Source: Sediminispirochaeta sp. (GTDB lineage Bacteria > Spirochaetota > Spirochaetia > DSM-16054 > Sediminispirochaetaceae). Taken from it: a stretch of DNA of 8,183 nt. Shown here piece after piece: positions 1 to 5,086 of the stretch. Location: positions 1 through 8,183 of the forward strand of contig DSBN01000338.1 of assembly GCA_011046055.1 (NCBI GenBank), written 5' to 3'. The position numbers were made by a program, and so were the translations under genes. The notes below the pieces were generated by a model, which did no database searches, was not told the origin of the DNA, and saw nothing but the letters and a program-made list of their open reading frames with translations. Within the stretch, counting starts at the first letter, position 1. Each line of letters opens with the position of its first letter.

Positions 1-9
1 GTATTTCAT
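1..9 (-). CDS. Possible start of the next ATPase gene (partial)
   Basis: Three nt after the atpK TAG stop is an in-window ATG (9-7) followed by AAA TAC, reading Met-Lys-Tyr at the edge. V/A-ATPase operons continue with further stalk and catalytic subunits after K, so a gene is expected here. The product cannot be named from three codons, and no strong Shine-Dalgarno is visible. Confidence 0.25.
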
Positions 10-12
10 CCA

Positions 13-381
13 CTATATCTTGCCCAGTATCATCAGGGCGGTAATAAAACCGAACACCACCAGTCCCTCGGCTAGAGCGATAAAAATCAGCGCCTGCCCG
101 GCCAGCTCCGGCTTCTCCCCAATGGTACCCATAGCGGCGGAACCAACATTGGCGATCGCTATACCCGCGCCAATAGCTCCCAGTCCGAAGGCCAATGCCG
201 CGGCCATGAGTCCGAACTTCTGTACCCCCGCCTCCTCGGCGGTGAGAGTCTGCTCCTGATGACTTGTCTCCTGCGCGTACATATCGGCGGTGAAAATAAT
301 CCCCGCCAATCCCATTACCATCAGCATTACTACCAGGGAGACCCTGAGCCTCGACAAAAACCAATCTTTAGGTGAAACCAT
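13..381 (-). CDS. atpK: V/A-type ATP synthase subunit K (proteolipid rotor, c subunit)
   Basis: A 122-residue proteolipid (124 if the ATG at 387 is used). Many copies form the rotating membrane ring that carries ions past subunit I. An N-terminal hydrophobic stretch (about 16-34 in the longer numbering) ending in MYAQET looks like a signal sequence or an extra helix. A helical hairpin follows: helix one FGLGAIGAGIAIANVGSAA, polar loop GTIGEKPELAGQ, helix two LIFIALAEGLVVFGFITALM. Glu107 (longer numbering) in ALAEGL is the ion-binding carboxylate. It is a single-hairpin type, unlike the duplicated 16-kDa K of Enterococcus. The second ATG is chosen for its 8-nt Shine-Dalgarno spacing. The gene lies 97 nt after subunit I behind a stem-loop. 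The ion could be H+ or Na+; no obvious Gln/Thr sodium ligands are seen in helix one. Confidence 0.94.
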   Translation of the reverse strand: MVSPKDWFLSRLRVSLVVMLMVMGLAGIIFTADMYAQETSHQEQTLTAEEAGVQKFGLMAAALAFGLGAIGAGIAIANVGSAAMGTIGEKPELAGQALIFIALAEGLVVFGFITALMILGKI

Positions 382-389
382 ATGCATAA

Positions 390-395
390 CTCCTT
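390..395 (-). promoter_or_regulatory. atpK Shine-Dalgarno that decides the start
   Basis: AAGGAG on the minus strand. It is only 2 nt from the first ATG (387-385) but 8 nt from the second (381-379). Normal spacing favours the second ATG. Confidence 0.7.
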
Positions 396-407
396 CCGTT
401 GCCGTAT

Positions 408-445
408 ATCCTCACTTTTTTACCCACTTTGTGAGATAGTGAGAT
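408..445 (-). other. Inverted repeat / mRNA stem-loop before atpK
   Basis: In the gap between subunits I and K the minus strand reads ATCTCACT, then AGTGAGGAT 14 nt later, giving an outer stem with one bulge. Inside it CTCAC and GTGGG can pair around an AAA loop. No T run follows in the direction of transcription, so it is probably not a terminator. It ends 12 nt before the atpK Shine-Dalgarno, where it could affect mRNA processing, stability or translation of the many-copy rotor subunit. The function is inferred. Confidence 0.5.
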
Positions 446-478
446 TTTTATAATCATCCCCACTCCGACCTTGGGTCA

Positions 479-2536
479 TCATGCCGAAGATTCTTTTGAA
501 TCTCCAGCATAAAAAGAGATGGGTGTGTATGCCCTACCGTTGCCCACGAAGTACTTGGAGAAAAACTCGTAGTAGTTGAGCCTCAACGATTGTATCCCCG
601 CCGACAGCCCCTCGAGACCGATGACCAGTGCGTTGCCCAGCAGCAAGATCAGATAAGAGCCGATACCATAGCTGCCCTCCCCGGCGGCCATGTCGGCGAT
701 CTGAAAAAAGGCGGTCATCAGACTGACATGAGCGATTCCCAAGCCGGCGACACGCATGAAGGATAGGGTATTGGAGAGGTAGCCTGAAAAGATCTCCAGC
801 AGCTCTACGGCCCATTCCATCAGCACCGTGAAGGGTGCTATTTTTCCACGCTCTTTTCCCTCTCTCCCGTGCATATAGTGTGTAAGGGGCTCCTTGAGCA
901 GAAGCAGCAGGGCCGGCACCAGCAGCAACACCGTCAGAAGCCACTGCGGCGGCAGGTGACGGTACTCCCGTCCGACAAAGTAGAAAGCCGAATAGGTGCC
1001 TCCGGCGTAGAGCCAGCCCACCAAAAGGCCTCCGTTGCCCCAGATCAGCTGAATCCAGTCACCCTGGCGCAAGCGGTTGAACCAGTTCAACAGCAGTCCG
1101 GTAGAGATCACCAGTATCCCGAAATATATCGTGATCAGCAGAATATCGGTAATGCTGCGCACGCTCCCGGCGGTGCCGTGTCCCAAGACCACCGCATGGT
1201 AGTCGAACCACAGGGGCTTGAGTATGGGGAGACCGAAAAAAGAACCGAAGAGAAAACCGAAAACTATCGCCGAGGCGCCGCACCACGATATAAGAGGAAA
1301 AAGGGTGTTCTTTCGCCCCCTTCGTCTCTGCCTACGGCTGCCGAATAGGCCGACCAGCAGGACCACCAGACCGTGTCCCGCGTCGCCGAACATCAGTCCG
1401 AACATCATCAGGTAGAACAGCGCCACCAGGGGGGTGGGATCCACCGAACCGTAGACGGGGGTGCCGAAGTTCTGCACCAGAGCCTGAAACGGGGAGAAAA
1501 TCTTGGGGTTTTTCATCTGTACCGGTACATCCCGGGCCAACTCGGTATCCTCTTTTTCCTCCGGGCGATGCCACTCCAGGTAGGCTCGTCCCTCGGAGGC
1601 GCCGCGCAGAGCAGCGGTCAGCTCTCTCTGCTTGTCCGCCGGTATCCAACCGGAGAAGATGTAGGTTTTTTCAGTCTTGCGGTAGTGCTCTTTGACCTGA
1701 GCCGTGAGTTCCGCGGCCCTGAGTCCCGCCCACATGGGGGCGAAAAGCTCAAGTCGCTTCTCAAAGGAGCGCTGCAGTTGCTCCTTCAGTTCATCCTGTT
1801 TTTTCCTGAGATCGGAGAGTTTCTCATCGATCTTCTCCTGCGGGGGAAGCTCCTGGTCCCTTTCCCGCACCTTCCGCCAAGCCCCGGAAGCTTCGAGCTC
1901 CTTCGGGGATACCTCCTGCCATCCAAATCGGCGCAGCAGTCTCTCCATCTTCGGGGCATCCTGCTTCAAGCAGAGTAGATAGTCCAGGTCTCTCTCTTTT
2001 TGCGGCAGGTGCAGCGCGGAGATCCCACTGAGAGCCTCTTCAAAGTCCCGACGCTTCTCGGGAGCTAGGGTTCCCGCAAATATCTCGACGTAAGGGTGTT
2101 CTTGCTCAAAAAAAGCGGGCGACGGATCCCTGGAGACCGGCAACTGACGCTGCAGTTCTTGGAGCTGTAGGATCTGGTCCTGTACTTCCTTCTGTCCCTC
2201 TCGAACCTGTTTTATCTCCGTCTCCAGACCATCCAGGGCGGAATCGATCTTCCGCAGATCCGGAGCCTCCCGGGGGACTTCCGCGTTCTTGGTGAGCTCT
2301 GAAAGGGGGACTCCCGCCGAATGAAAATAGGCTTCCAGTCTTTTCCGCAGCTCCCCCGCCCGTTCGGCTTCGGCGCCCGCGGGGACGGAATCCAGCTGCG
2401 CGGTCCACTGGGCGGGTATCTCGCGAATGTCGATGAAATCGATAACCCCCAATTCCAACAAGGCCTGGGTGCACGCTTCAAGATCCTGTTCCAACACCGC
2501 GGCGATGACTTGCCGCATAGTAGTAGTTGTAATCAT
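479..2536 (-). CDS. atpI: V/A-type ATP synthase subunit I (membrane stator, a subunit)
   Basis: A 685-residue membrane subunit forming the ion half-channels against the K ring; it also ties the peripheral stalks to the membrane. Residues 1 to about 365 are the cytoplasmic arm, with coiled-coil stretches near 95-130 and 230-265. About eight membrane helices follow, between 367 and 655. Hallmarks are FGLMFGDAGHG (379-389), SNTLSFMRVAGLGIAH (588-603), in which Arg595 is the probable essential channel arginine, and SLRLNYYEFFSKYF near the C-terminus, with a second conserved Arg652. The start used is the ATG of an ATGA overlap with subunit C. Met7, after a run of Thr codons, aligns better with the usual family N-terminus but has no Shine-Dalgarno. 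Length is typical and no frame damage is seen. Confidence 0.96.
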   Translation of the reverse strand: MITTTTMRQVIAAVLEQDLEACTQALLELGVIDFIDIREIPAQWTAQLDSVPAGAEAERAGELRKRLEAYFHSAGVPLSELTKNAEVPREAPDLRKIDSALDGLETEIKQVREGQKEVQDQILQLQELQRQLPVSRDPSPAFFEQEHPYVEIFAGTLAPEKRRDFEEALSGISALHLPQKERDLDYLLCLKQDAPKMERLLRRFGWQEVSPKELEASGAWRKVRERDQELPPQEKIDEKLSDLRKKQDELKEQLQRSFEKRLELFAPMWAGLRAAELTAQVKEHYRKTEKTYIFSGWIPADKQRELTAALRGASEGRAYLEWHRPEEKEDTELARDVPVQMKNPKIFSPFQALVQNFGTPVYGSVDPTPLVALFYLMMFGLMFGDAGHGLVVLLVGLFGSRRQRRRGRKNTLFPLISWCGASAIVFGFLFGSFFGLPILKPLWFDYHAVVLGHGTAGSVRSITDILLITIYFGILVISTGLLLNWFNRLRQGDWIQLIWGNGGLLVGWLYAGGTYSAFYFVGREYRHLPPQWLLTVLLLVPALLLLLKEPLTHYMHGREGKERGKIAPFTVLMEWAVELLEIFSGYLSNTLSFMRVAGLGIAHVSLMTAFFQIADMAAGEGSYGIGSYLILLLGNALVIGLEGLSAGIQSLRLNYYEFFSKYFVGNGRAYTPISFYAGDSKESSA

Positions 2537-3597
2537 AGTACTTCCCGTATCGCTTCCGCCGTCAATCCGTAGTATTTCGCATTCACGATTTTAATGATCG
2601 AATCGATCTCTTTTTTGGTGAGAAAGACAAAGGCCAGTAGCGTTCCAATGCTAAAGGGGTAGCCCCACAGCAGCCGGCGAGCCTCTTCCTGCAATATCCT
2701 CCGCAACAGCAGCTCTACTTCATTCAACTGGTCGAAGACCCGCCGTCCTCGAGCGGGCTTGAAGATCCGGTAACTCCGGTAGCCGTGCTCCAGGAGAAGT
2801 TCCAGAGCCTCGAGGGCATCATCACTGGAGTAAGCTTTCCGCAATACTGCCGGGCTGATACTGCCGCCGGGCAGAAAAATATCGAAACCTTGCCGTTCTT
2901 CTTTTTTATAAAAAGCTGCAAACCTGACAATTCGATCGATGTTTTGGAGATCCACTTCCACTTGGAGTATCCCCGTGGCGGTCTTCCGGTCTTTCTTATC
3001 GAGCCCCCGAATTCCTTCAGCAAGAGTTCGATAATAGTATGTATCCAGTTCCAACTCCAGCTCGAAAATACGCTGGTTTTGTTCCACGGTGGGAATGCTC
3101 CGTTGGAGAAGTCTTTGATAAGGGGTTCCTTCCAGTAGCGCCAGCAGCTCCTGACTGCTCGAAGCCCCGGCGATGGCGAAAAAATCCAGCCGATGGACCA
3201 AAAAATCCCTATAAAGATAGCTTGGACTACTCTCACGCTGATCTCCTCGAACCACCCGATCGAACCAATACCTCAAAGCGTTCTTGAGCATGTCTACTTC
3301 GTAGCCCTGGACGAGGCAGCGGAAATAATCCGCCGGCGCGCTATCCAGATAAGAGGCTATCTCCCGTAACGTCTCTATCTCCATAGACAGCAGGGCGAAC
3401 TCGACGGCTCTAATGTCACCGGTTTGGCTGTAGATATCCAGCGCATTGGCGTAGCGGCTCTGCTGCAGTTCCGAGGCGACCTCTTCGATACTCCGGCACT
3501 TGAGCAAATCGTCTATTTTTTTATCAGATAGCAGTTGTCCCAGGCGGGTTCGGATTTTTGCATTTACAAAGCTGTAGCGTTTGAGTCGACCCGCCAT
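2533..3597 (-). CDS. atpC: V/A-type ATP synthase subunit C (AC39/d family)
   Basis: A 354-residue soluble, helical protein of the AC39 family. Subunit C caps the proteolipid ring in the cytoplasm and joins it to the central shaft, so it passes rotation between membrane and catalytic parts. Family features are the start RYSFVNAKIRTRLGQLL and the C-terminal stretch WGYPFSIGTLLAFVFLTKKE (from residue 311), leading to GLTAEAIREVL at the end. No membrane segment is expected. Length is normal for the family. It starts 5 nt after the stalk subunit gene with only a weak G-rich Shine-Dalgarno, so coupled translation is likely. Its TGA stop overlaps the next ATG in an ATGA. Its place between the G/H-type gene and subunit I is not the order found in Enterococcus or Thermus. 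Confidence 0.93.
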   Translation of the reverse strand: MAGRLKRYSFVNAKIRTRLGQLLSDKKIDDLLKCRSIEEVASELQQSRYANALDIYSQTGDIRAVEFALLSMEIETLREIASYLDSAPADYFRCLVQGYEVDMLKNALRYWFDRVVRGDQRESSPSYLYRDFLVHRLDFFAIAGASSSQELLALLEGTPYQRLLQRSIPTVEQNQRIFELELELDTYYYRTLAEGIRGLDKKDRKTATGILQVEVDLQNIDRIVRFAAFYKKEERQGFDIFLPGGSISPAVLRKAYSSDDALEALELLLEHGYRSYRIFKPARGRRVFDQLNEVELLLRRILQEEARRLLWGYPFSIGTLLAFVFLTKKEIDSIIKIVNAKYYGLTAEAIREVL

Positions 3598-3602
3598 TTC
3601 CG

Positions 3603-3932
3603 TCAGCCCCCGTTTGAGCCCTTCGGCCGAATGATAAAATCGACGAGATCCTCCACGGAACTTTCGACCACCTCTTTCCGCTCCTGACGAAAAACTTCGA
3701 TCTCCGCTTCGACTTTTTGCAGCTCCCGTGTATGCCGTTGCCGAAGCTCCTCTTCGAGTTGCGCCAGTTTTTCTCGCTGCTCCTCCAGAGCCTCCCTTCG
3801 ACTCTGGTCGATGATCCGAGAAGCCTCGTCCTCGGCTCGAGATACTCGCTTTGATGCCTCTTCGCGGGCGGCGGCGACCCTCTCTCGGGCCTTTTTCTCC
3901 GCCTCCATCACTTTATCCAGAGTTTCACGCAT
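3603..3932 (-). CDS. V/A-type ATPase peripheral-stalk coiled-coil subunit (G/H type)
   Basis: A 109-residue, highly charged protein that is almost all coiled coil (about residues 5-95, rich in Glu, Arg, Lys and Ala, with no Pro until near the C-terminus). It ends in VEDLVDFIIRPKGSNGG. Small coiled-coil subunits like this (NtpF, AtpG or AhaH, depending on the nomenclature) open V/A-ATPase operons and pair with subunit E to form the stator stalk that holds the catalytic head. Sequence alone gives little beyond the coiled coil, so the call leans on size and position, 5 nt before subunit C. No Shine-Dalgarno precedes the ATG at 3932; Met9 is another possible start. It is the first gene after a terminator and a probable promoter, so the operon likely begins here. 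Confidence 0.8.
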   Translation of the reverse strand: MRETLDKVMEAEKKARERVAAAREEASKRVSRAEDEASRIIDQSRREALEEQREKLAQLEEELRQRHTRELQKVEAEIEVFRQERKEVVESSVEDLVDFIIRPKGSNGG

Positions 3933-3937
3933 ACTTA

Positions 3938-3946
3938 GTTATACCA
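3938..3946 (-). promoter_or_regulatory. Extended -10 promoter of the V/A-ATPase operon
   Basis: TGGTATAAC on the minus strand matches the extended -10 form TGnTATAAT with one mismatch. It lies in the gap between the upstream terminator and the first ATPase gene. No convincing -35 hexamer is seen at the usual distance; upstream is a T-rich tract. Transcription would start around 3929-3934, at or next to the A of the ATG (3932), giving a leaderless or nearly leaderless mRNA. This is a prediction from sequence only. Confidence 0.5.
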
Positions 3947-3983
3947 CAGTGCAAAAAGAACGAAAAGAGGAAGAAAACAATAT

Positions 3984-4016
3984 AAAAAAAGCCCTTGCGG
4001 CGGTGACCACAAGGAC
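3984..4016 (-). terminator. Intrinsic terminator after the tRNA
   Basis: On the minus strand GTCCTTGTGG pairs with CCGCAAGGGC (10 bp, two of them G-U) around the loop TCACCG, followed directly by seven T. It would end the cheA-to-tRNA transcript before the ATPase operon. On the plus strand the same stem is followed, after TG, by six T, so it could work both ways, but no plus-strand gene is seen to need it. Confidence 0.85.
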
Positions 4017-4044
4017 TGTTTTTTGTTGAAACATCTCTACAAGA

Positions 4045-4118
4045 TGGGCGACACGGGATTCGAACCTGTGACCTCATGCGTGTCGAGCATGCGCTCTAAC
4101 CAACTGAGCTAGCCGCCC
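4045..4118 (-). tRNA. tRNA-Val (anticodon GAC)
   Basis: A full cloverleaf reads on the minus strand. The acceptor stem is GGGCGGC/GTCGCCC with one G-U pair, the D stem GCTC/GAGC, the anticodon stem CATGC/GCATG, and the T arm ACAGG-TTCGAAT-CCTGT. The discriminator is A at 4045. The loop TCGACAC puts anticodon GAC at 4084-4082. A35, C36 and A73 agree with valine identity; it would read GUC and GUU. CCA is not encoded, because TCT follows the discriminator. Position 33 is C where U is nearly universal. The variable loop is short (AGGTC), which excludes a serine tRNA with anticodon CGA from a shifted loop. It begins 9 nt after the cheY stop, with no room for its own promoter outside cheY, so it is probably cut from the chemotaxis transcript. 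Confidence 0.93.
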
Positions 4119-4121
4119 GGG

Positions 4122-4140
4122 GAGCCTCTATTTAAGGCTC
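4122..4140 (-). other. RNA hairpin across the end of cheY, before the tRNA
   Basis: On the minus strand GAGCCT and AGGCTC form a perfect 6-bp stem around the loop TAAATAG, which contains the cheY stop codon TAG. CCCGGG follows rather than a T run, so it does not look like a terminator. It lies 3 nt before the tRNA 5' end and could mark RNA processing between the mRNA and the tRNA. The structure is seen; the function is inferred. Confidence 0.5.
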
Positions 4141-4562
4141 ATCATTATTCGCTCCAGGACCTTGGCCCTGTCGAGCGGCTTTACTATATAATTTTTCGCG
4201 CCGATCATCAAGGACTTTTTTACTAAATCTTGCTTTCCGAGGGCACTAATCATCACTATTTTGGCCTCTTTGTCGAACTCGAGGATCTTCTCCAGAGCGG
4301 TCACCCCATCCATCTTGGGCATAGTGATGTCCATAGTCACCAGGTCGACGTTGGGATAGAGCTCTTTGTATTTTTCCAGACCTATGGAGCCGTCGGCAGC
4401 GGTCCCAACCACCTCGAAACCCTCAGAAGTGAGAATCTGGCTGATCTGCTTAGTGACGAACATGGAATCGTCCACCACGAGCACGCGGTAAGAACTCCCA
4501 TCCTCTTTTATCCCCTCAGGTTTTCTCTCATTTATACTGGGAAAATCCGCTTTAGTTTTCAT
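4128..4562 (-). CDS. cheY: Chemotaxis response regulator CheY
   Basis: A 144-residue single-domain response regulator. Phosphorylated CheY would bind the flagellar switch. The acidic pair is Asp31-Asp32 (VVDDS), the phospho-acceptor Asp78 (TMDITMP), the switch hydroxyl Ser106 (MISA), the aromatic switch residue Tyr125 and the conserved Lys128-Pro129. All catalytic and switch residues are present. About 24 residues precede the first beta strand (YRVLVVDDS), an extension beyond the compact E. coli type. There is no output domain. The start is supported by an AGGAGG Shine-Dalgarno at 4570-4575 with 7 nt spacing, 11 nt after cheX. The genes upstream (CheA kinase, CheX phosphatase) make this the natural CheY of the operon. 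A hairpin and a tRNA gene follow directly. Confidence 0.95.
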   Translation of the reverse strand: MKTKADFPSINERKPEGIKEDGSSYRVLVVDDSMFVTKQISQILTSEGFEVVGTAADGSIGLEKYKELYPNVDLVTMDITMPKMDGVTALEKILEFDKEAKIVMISALGKQDLVKKSLMIGAKNYIVKPLDRAKVLERIMMSLK

Positions 4563-4569
4563 TCCATCT

Positions 4570-4575
4570 CCTCCT
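4570..4575 (-). promoter_or_regulatory. cheY Shine-Dalgarno overlapping the cheX stop
   Basis: AGGAGG on the minus strand, 7 nt before the cheY ATG. It overlaps the TAG stop of cheX (4574-4576). A ribosome ending cheX therefore sits on the cheY initiation site, which favours coupled translation. Confidence 0.8.
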
Positions 4576-5038
4576 ACGTTCTTTCCCGAACGGCAACGTT
4601 GATTTCCAATTTCCCACTTTTTAACTCCACCGGTACGATAAGCGCCTCGACACCGGTATTGGATACTTCCATATTTTCACCGGTAATAATAGCCGGGGGG
4701 GTGAGATCGAATTTGAAACCAAGATCATGGAGCTTGGTGACCGCCTGTCCGGTGATCATGTTGGCCAATTCGGAAATCGTCGCTTTGGCCAGGTCATCCA
4801 TCGTTGCCAGCTCTTCACCGTTCATCTCAGAGGCGATTGCCAGGGCCGTATCCCGTTTCATGTCGAAAAGCACCCGACCCTCCACATCTCCGGTCAAACC
4901 GACAATTACCGCTACCCCCAAAACCGGTTGCGAAGTAGATTTCAGGTACAGCTCCCCCCTTTTGACCTCATCGTCCAGCACCTCTCGCAATACGTTAAAT
5001 GCGGCTTCCACAAAGGGGTTGATATACTCGACTCTCAT
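4574..5038 (-). CDS. cheX: CheY-phosphate phosphatase CheX
   Basis: A 154-residue protein of the CheX/CheC/FliY family. CheX dephosphorylates CheY-P and resets the motor signal in bacteria without CheZ, spirochaetes included. The visible signature is the single E-x-x-N catalytic motif in SELANMITG, with Glu90 and Asn93 as the active-site pair. A second CheC-type motif is absent, which fits CheX rather than CheC. The N-terminal YINPFVEAAFNVL and the VGLTGDVEGRVLF strand region are also typical. Length is normal for the family. The ATG at 5038 has an AAGGAG Shine-Dalgarno at 5045-5050, spacing 6. The gene lies 48 nt after the CheW fusion gene. Its TAG stop overlaps the Shine-Dalgarno of cheY, so the phosphatase and its substrate are probably translated together. 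Confidence 0.95.
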   Translation of the reverse strand: MRVEYINPFVEAAFNVLREVLDDEVKRGELYLKSTSQPVLGVAVIVGLTGDVEGRVLFDMKRDTALAIASEMNGEELATMDDLAKATISELANMITGQAVTKLHDLGFKFDLTPPAIITGENMEVSNTGVEALIVPVELKSGKLEINVAVRERT

Positions 5039-5044
5039 TTCTTG

Positions 5045-5050
5045 CTCCTT
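5045..5050 (-). promoter_or_regulatory. cheX Shine-Dalgarno
   Basis: AAGGAG on the minus strand, 6 nt before the ATG at 5038. It supports that start over internal methionines. Confidence 0.75.
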
Positions 5051-5086
5051 ATTTGATTGCTATGCTCACGCGTTCTTTTCTTTCAC

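Noticed and set aside
401..416. GTGAGGATATA shared by the leaders of atpK and the CheW fusion gene (6403-6414)
   Set aside because: An 11-base match near ribosome binding sites is easily explained by chance and a shared Shine-Dalgarno-like core; there is no further similarity.
534..944. A minus-strand frame overlapping atpI in another phase
   Set aside because: The frame of subunit I is unbroken with conserved motifs, so this is an out-of-frame shadow and not a frameshifted piece.
1373..1978. A 201-codon plus-strand open frame inside atpI
   Set aside because: No domain is recognisable and it lies wholly opposite a complete subunit I gene.
4081..4086. Reading the tRNA anticodon as CGA (serine) to restore U33
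   Set aside because: The shifted loop breaks the anticodon stem, and the short variable loop does not fit a serine tRNA.
4122..4140. Terminator after cheY
   Set aside because: The stem is followed by CCCGGG instead of a T run, and the tRNA starts 3 nt later.
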